A DNA stretch of 64,000 nt from assembly GCF_002287375.1 (NCBI RefSeq), contig NZ_NPOA01000008.1, forward strand, positions 1 to 64,000, given 5' to 3'. This stretch comes from Virgibacillus profundi. Its GTDB lineage: Bacteria > Bacillota > Bacilli > Bacillales > Amphibacillaceae. Made by a program: the position numbers and the translations under genes. The notes beneath the pieces are model-generated. The model had not been told where the DNA came from and ran no database searches. It worked only from the letters and a program-made list of their open reading frames with translations. Below are positions 1-8,313 of this stretch, piece by piece (the stretch's first letter is position 1; each line of letters begins with the position of its first letter).

Positions 1-75
1 ACTAAATTAGATCAACTCCTACCATGGTCATCGACAATTCCAGAAGAATGTCGTGTTCCAAATAAATCTAAATAA
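1..75 (+). pseudogene. C-terminal end of IS66-family transposase (cut by window edge)
   Basis: The first 24 codons read in frame to a TAA at 73-75 and end in a segment with LLPWS, TIPEECR and VPNKSK. This resembles the C-terminal tail of IS66-family transposases (LLPWS..LP..CR pattern, from memory of the family). Only the tail is visible, so it cannot be said whether the full gene is intact. A hairpin and a sequence like an IS66 terminal inverted repeat follow within 52 bases, which supports the call. Confidence 0.65.
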
Positions 76-86
76 ATCATAACATT

Positions 87-120
87 AGTCCACATCTAGA
101 AATAGGTGTGGACTATTTTA
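87..120 (+). terminator. Hairpin after IS66 transposase
   Basis: AGTCCACATCT (87-97) pairs with the segment 104-114, giving an 11-bp stem with G-U pairs and a six-base loop. It is followed by ATTTTA. It lies just after the transposase stop and inside the IS end. Confidence 0.55.
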
Positions 121-362
121 CGCTTACCTATTCAACCCATATCGCATAGACCTCGGTTTGTGCGGAAAGTTTACATATGCTTTTTTCATCTAAATCCTTC
201 CTCCATTCCTGAGCTGCATATAAGTAAAAACCTTCTGTCCTTTAATGGTATATACAGTATAACCGGGGAAATAATAGATGTATTAAATTAATGGACACTT
301 GACACAGTGATGTTCTATACAGGGGGATAAAATATGTCAAACTTTCAAAAAGGAGAATTGAT

Positions 363-1061
363 ATGCCAATACCAGAGCTAGTATTGAGACTAACTATTGC
401 CTTTATTACCTTATTAATATTGACAAGAATTATGGGAAGAAAAGAAATCTCTCAGATGACTTTTTTTAATTTCATTTCGGGAATCGCAATTGGTACAATC
501 GGTGCTTCCCTGGCAATTGATTCTACACTTAGTATTCGCAATGGTGTAATTGCATTAATAGGTTGGAGTGCCTTTACATTAATAATGGGAATTTTAAATA
601 TCAAATCCAAAAATTTCCGTATTGCAGTTCAAGGCCAACCAAGTATTGTTGTTAAAGATGGTAAAATTATGGAAGAGGAATTACGTAAAGTGCGTTTAGA
701 TGTAGATGCTCTGAATGGTTTATTAAGACAAAAGGATGTATTTTCTATTACCGACGTTGATTACGCTATTTTTGAAACAAGTGGCAACCTTTCTGTATTA
801 AAAAAGGAACAGAGGCAACCCGTGACTCAATCCGATATGAACATTCAACAGGTCAATACAGATGTTTTCCCTATAACTACAAGCATAATTTCTGATGGTA
901 AAGTTGATCAAGAAAATATGGGCAAACTAAATATAAACAAACAATGGATCAATCAACAATTAAACCTGGCTGGGGTTAATTCTATTTCAGATGTCTTTTA
1001 TGCTGAAATTCAAAAGGACGGGTCATTATATATTGATAATAAAAGTGACTTACAAAACTAA
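363..1061 (+). CDS. DUF421 membrane protein, YetF-like
   Basis: This 232-residue protein has the YetF/YcaP plan: about three N-terminal hydrophobic segments (residues 5-25, 35-55, 60-80) and a soluble C-terminal region with the family signature RQKDVFSITDVDYAIFE near residues 119-135. In this family the C-terminal domains face the cytoplasm and the biochemical role is unknown. AAAGGAG lies just upstream of the ATG. A second family member is at 43775-44491. A strong hairpin follows, so it is probably a single-gene unit. Confidence 0.9.
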   Translation: MPIPELVLRLTIAFITLLILTRIMGRKEISQMTFFNFISGIAIGTIGASLAIDSTLSIRNGVIALIGWSAFTLIMGILNIKSKNFRIAVQGQPSIVVKDGKIMEEELRKVRLDVDALNGLLRQKDVFSITDVDYAIFETSGNLSVLKKEQRQPVTQSDMNIQQVNTDVFPITTSIISDGKVDQENMGKLNINKQWINQQLNLAGVNSISDVFYAEIQKDGSLYIDNKSDLQN

Positions 1062-1093
1062 CCAACATTTAGGAGCCTTTGGCCATCATCAAC

Positions 1094-1160
1094 CGAAATT
1101 CATCTCCCTCTTACCGCTGGGTCACACCCTTTAAGCGATTGAAGAGGGAGACTTGTTTTC
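1094..1160 (+). terminator. Terminator after DUF421 gene
   Basis: TCTCCCTCTT near 1103 pairs with AAGAGGGAGA near 1142, extended by CCGAAA/TTTTCGG, with GTTTTC at the 3' side. It lies between converging genes and may serve both directions. Confidence 0.7.
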
Positions 1161-1276
1161 GGAGTACTGTTAAAAGAACCATACATATTAAATCTGTCTA
1201 AAATATTTGGTCCAATTTATTATCTTATTTAACTACAATATTTCATTAACCTGTTTTCCCGGATAAATACAATAAC

Positions 1277-1711
1277 TCAATAAACACTGGCACATGTTCC
1301 GGCTGCCGGTTCATAGTAGCAATGATTTTTATACTGACCAGAAAAAGGTTCACCGTACCATGTTGGAGGACATGGACCATATGGGTTGAAATACCAAAGA
1401 GCATATTTCGCCGGGTGTACCCTCCAATAATCTAAATTCTTTTTTGCTAATCTCTTTTCAACTTCTCTCGCCCTTTGATAAAATACATTACCTTTTTGGA
1501 CAGCTTCAAAAGAATAATTTCCTCCCTGTACTTGAAAAATGACATCTCGAATTGTTCTTACATCTCTAAAATCTAAACAATCCGCTTTAGAACGATTAAC
1601 AATTACATTTCCGACGTACAGCATTCCTTGCTTTCCTTCACCTACTGCTTCTGCCCTCATCATCCTTGCCATTAAATCAACGTCTGGACTTGTATATTTT
1701 ACTATTGGCAT
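1277..1711 (-). CDS. cwlJ: Cell wall hydrolase, CwlJ-type (spore cortex-lytic)
   Basis: The 144-residue protein matches CwlJ over its whole length. It has DVDLMARMMRAEA with the putative catalytic glutamate near residue 21, then GEGKQGMLYVGNVIVNR, then a cysteine- and aromatic-rich C-terminus (WYFNPYGPCPP..W, then CYYEPAAGTC). CwlJ has no signal peptide. In B. subtilis it is placed in the coat with GerQ and degrades cortex during germination in response to Ca-dipicolinate. No gerQ is next to it here. The gene stands alone between two terminator-containing gaps. Confidence 0.88.
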   Translation of the reverse strand: MPIVKYTSPDVDLMARMMRAEAVGEGKQGMLYVGNVIVNRSKADCLDFRDVRTIRDVIFQVQGGNYSFEAVQKGNVFYQRAREVEKRLAKKNLDYWRVHPAKYALWYFNPYGPCPPTWYGEPFSGQYKNHCYYEPAAGTCASVY

Positions 1712-1925
1712 TTTTTCACCTCATAATATTGTATGGAAAAAAGCCTACTTTGTTGTCATTAATAGTGCTTCGTTTTAAAGCTATAGGATTTAGGTATTTA
1801 AGATAATAACTATGTCATTCTTTTTAGATCGTTATCCAATAAGTTATCGGAAAAGCAGAAAATAGTCATAAATTTGCAAGATAACTACTGCTCTTTGTAA
1901 AGTACTACATAGGTAGGTGAAAAAG

Positions 1926-2075
1926 ATGCCTAAATTTGATGTTAATAAAGCATTGAATAAAATTAATGAATATACAAATTCCAAAAATGACAATGAAGAT
2001 AAAGATGATCAACAATGGAAAGACGAAGTATTACAACGGTTAGCGAGAATTGAAGAAAAATTAGATAAGAAATAA
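1926..2075 (+). CDS. Small hydrophilic coiled-coil protein (49 aa)
   Basis: The ATG is preceded by AGGTGA five bases upstream. The 49-residue product starts MPKFDVNKALNKINEY, has an acidic Asn/Asp-rich middle, and ends in the amphipathic helix VLQRLARIEEKLDKK. A hairpin with a T-run follows directly. I do not recognise a family. The good RBS, codon use and its own terminator favour a real small gene. Confidence 0.6.
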   Translation: MPKFDVNKALNKINEYTNSKNDNEDKDDQQWKDEVLQRLARIEEKLDKK

Positions 2076-2082
2076 CAATCAT

Positions 2083-2116
2083 CAGGGCATCCATGATAGG
2101 GTGTCTCTTTTTTATT
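2083..2116 (+). terminator. Terminator after the 49-aa gene
   Basis: GGCATCC and GGGTGTC form a seven-pair stem with two G-U pairs around ATGATA, followed by TCTTTTTTATT. Confidence 0.7.
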
Positions 2117-2147
2117 ATCCATATGGACTGCGAGCAGCCACTACCAT

Positions 2148-2184
2148 AAAGAGAGCCACCATCGAAATGGCGGCTCTCCTTTCA
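2148..2184. terminator. Bidirectional hairpin between the 49-aa gene and czcD
   Basis: GAGAGCCACCAT and ATGGCGGCTCTC form a near-perfect stem around CGAA, flanked by AAA and TTT. It sits between the convergent 49-aa gene and the cation exporter. Confidence 0.6.
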
Positions 2185-2364
2185 ATAATTGTGATCCGTT
2201 AAATGTCATAGACTAATAAATTATGTTGTGCCAACAATGATTATATGACACCTTTCCTGAGTTGTTCATACATTTATAAATTACTCGAATGTGGTAGTAG
2301 ACAGGATTGATATCATCTACTGAGTATTAAACGTCTCGTCTTTTAGTTGATATTACAATTTCCA

Positions 2365-3315
2365 TCAATGATGGTGATGATGGTGTCCAGATGATTCAGC
2401 TTGCACTTTACACAAAATCGAATCGTCATGCAGATGATCCGACGTTTCTAATTGAATCGTCATATGATGAATATTATGGTGTTCAAGGTCATGTTCGATT
2501 TGACGGAGCAATCGTTCACTTTCAGCAATGGACATTTGATCATCTACAACTGCATGACAGGAAAGTGCATTTAACCCACTTGTAATGGACCAAACATGCA
2601 AGTCATGAACGTTTTGAATGCCTTTTGTGTTTAGGATTGTTTGAATCATATCCTCCACATCTACATTTTGTGGTGTCCCTTCCATCAGGACATGAAGCCC
2701 CGATTTCGTAACATAGTAGCCACTGCGTAATACAAGTACTGCGACAATAACACTTGCGAGTGGATCTGCCCAACCCCAGTCGAAAAATATGATGAGCAGT
2801 GCAGCGATAATGGCACCAATCGAACCAAGCATATCGCTAATTACATGCAAGTATGCTCCTCGCATATTCAAGTTCTCTTCTACATCCCCACCACGCATCA
2901 TAATCCACGCAACAAGAATATTAACCAGTAAGCCAATTATAGCGATGATTAACATCCCCGTTGAAGCAACTTCAGGTGGGTTTTGAAAACGCTGAATTGC
3001 TTCATAAAAAATATAAATCGCAATGATTATGAGTGTTAATCCGTTAAGAACAGCTGCCAATATTTCAAATCGTTTATATCCAAAAGTTTTACTATAGTTA
3101 GCAGCCTTCTCTCCAAGTGTGAAGGCTAGTAGCGAAACCCCAAGTGAAATGGCGTCACTTAACATATGTCCGGCATCTGCTAACAAGGCAAGACTATTAG
3201 TAAGAAGTCCGCCTATGGCCTCCACAATCATATATAAAGTAATAATAATAAAGCTGATTAATAAAACCTTTTTATTTGCACCATGTGTATGGTCATGTCC
3301 GTGATCGTTTCCCAT
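2365..3315 (-). CDS. czcD: Cation diffusion facilitator (zinc/cadmium/cobalt efflux)
   Basis: This is a 316-residue CDF transporter with six membrane segments in residues 15-200 and a cytoplasmic C-terminal domain. Metal-site motifs are LADAGHMLSDA (about residues 46-56, HxxxD) and HVISDMLGS (about 157-165). The N-terminus carries GHDHTHG and the C-terminus ends in six histidines, both probably metal-binding. It lies 18 bases downstream of an ArsR-type repressor gene. The pair resembles czrA-czcD, so metal-released repression is expected. Confidence 0.9.
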   Translation of the reverse strand: MGNDHGHDHTHGANKKVLLISFIIITLYMIVEAIGGLLTNSLALLADAGHMLSDAISLGVSLLAFTLGEKAANYSKTFGYKRFEILAAVLNGLTLIIIAIYIFYEAIQRFQNPPEVASTGMLIIAIIGLLVNILVAWIMMRGGDVEENLNMRGAYLHVISDMLGSIGAIIAALLIIFFDWGWADPLASVIVAVLVLRSGYYVTKSGLHVLMEGTPQNVDVEDMIQTILNTKGIQNVHDLHVWSITSGLNALSCHAVVDDQMSIAESERLLRQIEHDLEHHNIHHMTIQLETSDHLHDDSILCKVQAESSGHHHHHH

Positions 3316-3333
3316 TCTAAACCCCCTCCTAGA

Positions 3334-3669
3334 TTAATGATGTGAAGCATGCTCAATTGCCTGCTTTAGTAAATTAATAACATGATAGTCATTTTCCGAA
3401 TAATACAACGTTGTTCCTGATCTTCTATATTTGACTAGTCTTAAATTTTTTAAGAAACGTAATTGGTGGGAGACACTGGATTGACTTAAGTTTAATGTCT
3501 CCGCAATATCATTGACGGCATGCTCACCTGTACACAGATAGTTCAAAATACGAATTCTGGTTGGATCACTCAATGCTTTGAAGGTTTGAGAAACGATAAA
3601 CAACGTCTCTTCATCTAAATCTTGCCCTTCTTCATTCAACAACTCTTCGGGTTTCTGTTCTTCATTCAT
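3334..3669 (-). CDS. czrA: ArsR/SmtB-family metal-responsive repressor, CzrA-like
   Basis: The 111-residue winged-helix protein contains the ArsR core [14 protein letters not shown] (residues 32-45) and the recognition helix in [24 protein letters not shown]. The C-terminal helix has DYHV near residue 94 and ends in HASHH, in line with an alpha-5 zinc site (D..H and H..H). It is first in a two-gene unit with the CDF exporter. An imperfect palindrome typical of this family lies upstream. Metal specificity (Zn, Co, Ni or Cd) is inferred from the neighbour. Confidence 0.88.
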   Translation of the reverse strand: MNEEQKPEELLNEEGQDLDEETLFIVSQTFKALSDPTRIRILNYLCTGEHAVNDIAETLNLSQSSVSHQLRFLKNLRLVKYRRSGTTLYYSENDYHVINLLKQAIEHASHH

Positions 3670-3703
3670 TTATTACACTCCTATATAATTTATCAGTTTA
3701 GTT

Positions 3704-3723
3704 ATATGAACATATACTCATAT
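3704..3723. promoter_or_regulatory. Probable ArsR/SmtB operator upstream of czrA
   Basis: ATATGAACATATACTCATAT is an imperfect palindrome of the TGAxxATATxxTCA type bound by SmtB/CzrA-like repressors. It lies about 35-54 bases upstream of the repressor start, where binding would block transcription. Confidence 0.65.
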
Positions 3724-3869
3724 TATCATGTATAGGTTATTATAAACTACAGTTAATGTCAATTATTAACTTTAACATTTACATGATTCTATATTATCTA
3801 AAACATAAAGAATTACTACTAATTATTAATAAATATACAAAATTCAAGGTTAAATATTGACGATTAATA

Positions 3870-4508
3870 TTAAAGAATATTTTTAATACCACTTGAAAAT
3901 ACATAATAGGCAAAGTATAAAAATAATACACCTGAAACTAATGAAAAAAGACGCACCATCTTATTTCCCATCATTTTTCCACCCACACTACTTACATACG
4001 ATAAAACTGCTCCCCATACAATTGAAACTGTAACAAATCCTAAGATAAATGGTAGAAGACTTTGATTTTCGGAATTCCCGATAGTTGAACTCACAACACT
4101 TCCTGCAACAGTAGCGAACCATACCAAACCTGTTGGTGAAGAAACCACTAACCAAAATCCTGTGAAGAAGAATGCCCATAAAGATTTCTTTTCGATTCCT
4201 TTTTCATTTAAGTCAAGTTCCGCTGGGGCAACCGAATCTTTAAATGCTTGAAAAGTTAAATAGCACAGCATCCCTGTTCCACCAATCCACAAAATAATTT
4301 GGAAGATGAAACTTGATTCTAATAATAGTGCAACTCCTAAAACGGATAATAAAGCATAAACCCCATCACCGACTGCACAACCTAATGAAAAAATGAATGC
4401 AGGAAAAAACCCTTTTTTAATCCCTGTACGGATAAGCCCTAGATTGCCAGTGCCTAATTGAAGGACAAGCGACAATCCTATCAAAAACCCAGAAATAAAA
4501 AGTGCCAT
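3870..4508 (-). CDS. LysE/RhtB-family amino acid exporter
   Basis: This 212-residue integral membrane protein has six hydrophobic segments. It matches LysE translocators: an N-terminal Gly-rich helix (GFLIGLSLVLQLGTGNLGLIRTGI) and the conserved block around SPTGLVWFATVAG. The start was set at the ATG giving MALFISGF because AGAAAGAGAG precedes it. A start nine codons upstream is possible but has no RBS. It probably exports an amino acid or small metabolite, with unknown substrate. It is transcribed alone. Confidence 0.8.
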   Translation of the reverse strand: MALFISGFLIGLSLVLQLGTGNLGLIRTGIKKGFFPAFIFSLGCAVGDGVYALLSVLGVALLLESSFIFQIILWIGGTGMLCYLTFQAFKDSVAPAELDLNEKGIEKKSLWAFFFTGFWLVVSSPTGLVWFATVAGSVVSSTIGNSENQSLLPFILGFVTVSIVWGAVLSYVSSVGGKMMGNKMVRLFSLVSGVLFLYFAYYVFSSGIKNIL

Positions 4509-4602
4509 AATCATCTCTCTTTCTAATATAATCAAACCAACCTATCATTAATAGTGTCTCATCTGGTAAAGCCTTTACTTTATCTAACACTATCTTAACA
4601 AA

Positions 4603-5037
4603 TCATGACTCTATATCACTAGAATACTTTTCTGGTAATAACGCCATGACATTACACTTTACTAATTTCCCATTGTAAGAAATGATAACATCAGTATCTT
4701 TTCCGTAATCGCTTATTAACTCACGACACATACCACATGGGGCTACAACCCAACATTTTTCTATATCTTCGTGAGGATGTGGATGAGCAACCGCTACAAT
4801 AGACTCAAATTCGTGTTCTCCTTCTGAAATAGACTTACCAAGTGCCATAGCCTCTCCACATACCGCTATTCTTCCTACATTTGCTTCTAGATGAACCGCT
4901 GCAAAAACATGTCCAGAAGTTGTTCTTACTGCCGAACCAATATGGTGTCTTCCATACCTATAATTCTTTTCAATTACTTCTTCTGCCGCCTTAATCAAAT
5001 TATAGTCTCTGTTTTCTAATGCGCTTACTTTTAACAT
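4603..5037 (-). CDS. Cytidine/blasticidin-S deaminase-like protein
   Basis: The 144-residue protein has the zinc-deaminase signature: CGEAMAL near residue 78 (Cys and catalytic Glu) and PCGMC near residue 108. Spacing and length fit small tetrameric cytidine or blasticidin-S deaminases. The ATG chosen (MLKVSALENRD) has GAGGGGGA upstream; a longer frame reaching 5148 has no RBS. The substrate cannot be fixed from sequence. A short copy of the intergenic repeat family (5119-5148) lies upstream, so it may belong to the cassette-like genes. Confidence 0.82.
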   Translation of the reverse strand: MLKVSALENRDYNLIKAAEEVIEKNYRYGRHHIGSAVRTTSGHVFAAVHLEANVGRIAVCGEAMALGKSISEGEHEFESIVAVAHPHPHEDIEKCWVVAPCGMCRELISDYGKDTDVIISYNGKLVKCNVMALLPEKYSSDIES

Positions 5038-5118
5038 TAAAATTCCCCCTCGTATATGAAAAAAATCTATAATTCTATGTATCTTCAATAAATCTGCTAT
5101 AAAAACCAACATCTTTGA

Positions 5119-5148
5119 CACGAACCAGCCAGATAGCTCAACAGTCAT
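5119..5148 (-). repeat. Intergenic repeat, type B half
   Basis: The minus strand carries GAGCTATCTGGC, the type B motif shared with copies near 12.4, 20.5, 23.9 and 24.6 kb. It is the leftmost copy noticed. Confidence 0.5.
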
Positions 5149-5178
5149 TCACAATCCTTATTGATAATAAAATAAATG

Positions 5179-6813
5179 TTATCCCCTTCGTTTTTCGTGC
5201 ATGTATTTCATCCATTTTTTTAACTTTAAACTGTAAATGAAGTATCCGACACCAGAGACGACAGACACCCCGACGGAAAGCTGTAAGATAAGTTGGTGAG
5301 AAGTATATATCCCCGTCCCAATTCCTAGAATACCAAAGAGTGTTAATTGAAATAATTGTTTTTTGTAATTTTCATATATAGTAAATTGAAAGTGTCTTCG
5401 TTGCTCGGTTTCCTTTATATCATCCAGTTTTTGAGGTAGTTTTAGAAACCCTGTAAAGGAATGGAAAGTCTTAAATAAAGGCTGTGATTGCAACCAAAAC
5501 GAAATAAACGACCACTTGTTATTCCCTTGTTTACTTAACCACTTCATAAATACTGGTTTTAATACGTTAATAAGTTCATCTTCTGATACCAAGCTACGTA
5601 GCATTCCTTCGATTGTAATGAAAGACCGACCTAAGAAAACAAATCTCGTGGGTACTTGAATTGGAAGTGCTTGAATTATAGCATTCAATTCCAATTTTAA
5701 AGCTATAAGGTCCATTTCTTTTAATTGTGTAGATTGAAAAGACAATAATTCAGCCAACAACCTTTCCATCGTCCTTGGGTCTGCTTCAGGTAGCAAGAAT
5801 CCTAGATGAGTCAAGCATTCCACAGCTTTAGGGTAATTTTTTGATAGCAAACTCTCAATTAATACTTGAAAATATGTCGCATCCTTCCTAGAGATTTCCC
5901 CTACCATTCCGAAATCTAGTAATATGATTTGTCCATCCTTTGATACGAATACATTTCCTGAATGAGGGTCAGCATGGAACATACCACGTTCAAGCCACTG
6001 GGGAAGAAAAACTTCAATGAGATGCTCAGCCAATTCAGATCCGTTAGCTTCTAATTCACTTATTCCTTCTTTATCTGTCAGCTTTATTCCGTAGACCCAT
6101 TCCATTACCAATACCTTTGATGTACTTAGCTCGGAATACACTTCTGGAATTTTTACTCTATCGACATCCTTAAAACGTTCTTTAAAATAGAGTAGATTAT
6201 TTTTTTCCTGCGAAAAATCAAGCTCCCGTACAATAACTTCCTTGAGTTCTTTAAACAAAACCTGTAAATTTATAAATCCTTTTGGCATGGGAACAAAATG
6301 ATGGGCAAACCAAATAATAATACTTAACGTACGGAAATCCGTTTGTATGACTGATTGGATATTTGGGCGTTGTACTTTAATGGCAACTGGTTTGCCATCT
6401 TTTAAAACCCCCTTATAAACTTCTCCTATAGAGGCAGAAGCTATCGCATTTTTTTCGACGTGAAGTAAGAATTGGTCTAAGGGACCTCTCCATTCTGCTT
6501 CAATAATCCCCTTAATTTCCTCCCAACCAGAAGGGGGAACTTGATCTGTAAGGTCTTGAATTTGACGGATAAACTCATTTGGAAGCAAGTCCTCTCGAAT
6601 GCTTAGTAATTGCCCCATTTTAATAAGTAATCCTTCTAATTCAAATAATGTTTTTCGAAATCTACTCCCTATTTTCCCCCACAATGTATTCCAATCAGCT
6701 TCAGGTTTTTTTCTAACTTTGTACCAATAAATTTGAATGAAGATGACAAACGCCATTGATAGTACCTTTGACATTCGTTTCAATTTACTCATAGATTTCA
6801 TCAAACCACTCAT
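5179..6813 (-). CDS. ABC1/UbiB-family protein kinase-like (AarF)
   Basis: The 544-residue protein has the UbiB hallmarks in order: the KxGQ motif in LLIKMGQLLSIREDLLP (about residue 62), an Ala-rich loop AIASASIGEVYKG, the ATP-binding lysine in VAIKVQRPN, HADPHSGNVF (catalytic loop) and LLDFGMVG (DFG-like). Two hydrophobic helices lie near the C-terminus (about 490-530). UbiB proteins are atypical ATPases linked to isoprenoid or quinone lipid metabolism. In Bacillaceae the exact role is unknown. It is monocistronic by appearance. Confidence 0.88.
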   Translation of the reverse strand: MSGLMKSMSKLKRMSKVLSMAFVIFIQIYWYKVRKKPEADWNTLWGKIGSRFRKTLFELEGLLIKMGQLLSIREDLLPNEFIRQIQDLTDQVPPSGWEEIKGIIEAEWRGPLDQFLLHVEKNAIASASIGEVYKGVLKDGKPVAIKVQRPNIQSVIQTDFRTLSIIIWFAHHFVPMPKGFINLQVLFKELKEVIVRELDFSQEKNNLLYFKERFKDVDRVKIPEVYSELSTSKVLVMEWVYGIKLTDKEGISELEANGSELAEHLIEVFLPQWLERGMFHADPHSGNVFVSKDGQIILLDFGMVGEISRKDATYFQVLIESLLSKNYPKAVECLTHLGFLLPEADPRTMERLLAELLSFQSTQLKEMDLIALKLELNAIIQALPIQVPTRFVFLGRSFITIEGMLRSLVSEDELINVLKPVFMKWLSKQGNNKWSFISFWLQSQPLFKTFHSFTGFLKLPQKLDDIKETEQRRHFQFTIYENYKKQLFQLTLFGILGIGTGIYTSHQLILQLSVGVSVVSGVGYFIYSLKLKKWMKYMHEKRRG

Positions 6814-7041
6814 TTCTTTATGAATCCCTATTAAAAGTATCCTGTACCGTTAATTCAGTCTTTATAAACAAATAATAACAAAATGCCTAACACCTTAATT
6901 GAAATTTTCCGAAATTAATTATTCCAAGTTCATCATTATGCTCATTTTACTTCTTCTATAAATTAAACTAAATAAACCATATCCTGCTTTATGGAAAAAG
7001 GCAGCGACTTTATATGTCAGTATTTTGTACGTTACAACCTT

Positions 7042-7698
7042 CTATACTCCTTTATCTTCAAAACGTTTTAAGTCTTTGATATGTCCCATTACTACCAATA
7101 TATCCCCTTTCAAGATGGTATCATCAGGCAAGGGTGAAATGTTTACATTTTCCTCTCTCTTGATAGCCAGGATTGTACAACCGAATTTTGCGCGGATGTC
7201 CAAGTTTACTAGCGAATGATTTGACATCCTTTTTGTTGCAACCACCTCAATAATACTATAGTCTTTCGACAGTTCAATATAATCTGTAATTTTTCCTGAA
7301 TCCAATTGGTTTGCTACACGAATTCCAATCTCCTGTTCAGGGTGAATGATACGATCGGCTCCGATTTTCTCTAGAATTTTATGATGTTTTTCATTTTTGG
7401 CTTTAACCCAAACATTTTTGACTCCCATTTCTTTTAAAATCAATGTACAAAGGATGCTTTGCTGAATATTTTCTCCAATCGAAACAACTGCATAATCGAA
7501 ATTTTGTATTCCAAGCGATTCCAACGATTCTTGATCTGTTGCATTTACTACCGTTGCGTAAGATGAGTTATTCATTACTTCTCTTACATTCTCTTCATCC
7601 ATGTCAATTGCCAATACTTCATTTCCTAAGTTATATAATTCTTTGCAGACGCTGCTGCCAAATGTGCCTAATCCAATTACTGCAAATTCCTTTTTCAC
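7042..7698 (-). CDS. ktrC: KtrC/KtrA-type potassium channel regulatory subunit (RCK)
   Basis: The 218-residue protein has an N-terminal Rossmann RCK_N domain (GLGTFGSSV at residues 9-17, the acidic residue in AIDMDEE) and a C-terminal RCK_C domain (about 135-215). This gating ring binds ATP/ADP and, in RCK_C, c-di-AMP, and controls KtrB/KtrD channels. The start is GTG with AAAGGGGA upstream. It follows a ydaO-type riboswitch and a small membrane ORF, so c-di-AMP would control both expression and protein. The channel subunit is not in the window. Confidence 0.9.
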   Translation of the reverse strand: MKKEFAVIGLGTFGSSVCKELYNLGNEVLAIDMDEENVREVMNNSSYATVVNATDQESLESLGIQNFDYAVVSIGENIQQSILCTLILKEMGVKNVWVKAKNEKHHKILEKIGADRIIHPEQEIGIRVANQLDSGKITDYIELSKDYSIIEVVATKRMSNHSLVNLDIRAKFGCTILAIKREENVNISPLPDDTILKGDILVVMGHIKDLKRFEDKGV

Positions 7699-7749
7699 GA
7701 ATATTCCCCTTTTCCCATTCCATACAATACATGAATTAAGCTATTATGA

Positions 7750-7866
7750 TCAATGATGTTTATGATTATGTATCACTTTATAAATAATACTAACTCCTAA
7801 AAAGGTTAACCCAAGTCCTCCTATCAGGAATATGAGTGCATAGGTAAATCTAAGAAAAAGTTCCAA
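7750..7866 (-). CDS. 38-residue membrane protein in the ktrC leader
   Basis: A TTG start with GGAGTGAG upstream opens a 38-codon frame: LELFLRFTY, a hydrophobic stretch (ALIFLIGGLGL to GVSIIYK), then VIHNHKHH. It is one membrane helix with a His-rich cytoplasmic end. It lies between the riboswitch terminator and ktrC, 51 bases ahead of the ktrC start, so all three should be one transcript. I do not recognise a family. By position it could be a small partner of a potassium transporter, which is inference. Confidence 0.55.
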   Translation of the reverse strand: MELFLRFTYALIFLIGGLGLTFLGVSIIYKVIHNHKHH

Positions 7867-7910
7867 ATAACTCACTCCATTCTCAAATAAACATTCACCA
7901 ATTACCTTAT

Positions 7911-7956
7911 AAAACAAGAAAAAGACCATACAAATAAGAATGGTCTTAGGTTAAAC
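7911..7956 (-). terminator. Riboswitch expression-platform terminator
   Basis: On the minus strand AAGACCAT and ATGGTCTT form an 8-bp stem followed by TTTCTTGTTTT. It is placed between the riboswitch aptamer and the 38-aa ORF, as expected for transcription attenuation. Confidence 0.75.
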
Positions 7957-7959
7957 CTT

Positions 7960-8118
7960 TGACCTTTCTCTCGGGAATAATAAATATAACGCTTACGGGG
8001 TTAGCTGTCGGATTAGGGAATGAGAGTATCCCTTCTTACAAAGTAAGATTCACCCCAAGATAGCTTTTCATCTATCAAAATGGTTCCCCCGCTCAAAAAA
8101 AGATTCAGCGAATAAAAG
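7960..8118 (-). ncRNA. c-di-AMP riboswitch (ydaO/yuaA leader)
   Basis: The minus strand shows the conserved blocks of this class in order: TCGCTGAATCT, then GAGCGGGGGAACCA, then TTGGGGTGAATCTTAC, then AAGGGATACTCTCATTCCC, then AATCCGACAGCTAACC followed by GTAAGCG, then GAGAGAAAGGTC. ydaO aptamers bind two c-di-AMP molecules and turn genes off, usually for potassium uptake or cell-wall functions. The downstream terminator and ktrC fit this closely. Confidence 0.88.
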
Positions 8119-8313
8119 GTGTATGGATATTTTATTATTATAAAATACTCCTATTCTATTCAATTGTCAACAAGATCTTTTTCACAAACCATTATATAAG
8201 GATGAGTTGAATAGGAAAGAAAAAAGTTTCATTCTATTAAACATCATTCAATTATTCTCATCGATAGACTCTAACTGGAATTCCAACTTGAGTGAAGATA
8301 AGTCTTTTCCTTA

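Larger units (their letters stand above)
1..127 (+). mobile_element. Right end of an IS66-type insertion sequence
   Basis: The partial transposase tail is followed by CGCTTAC at 121-127, the complement of GTAAGCG that begins IS66-family terminal inverted repeats. The element probably ends at 127, and the next eight bases (CTATTCAA) would be the target duplication. The left end lies outside the window. Confidence 0.55.

Noticed and set aside
106-291. 61-codon frame on the plus strand after the IS66 end
   Set aside because: It overlaps the IS terminal repeat, has no RBS and shows random composition.
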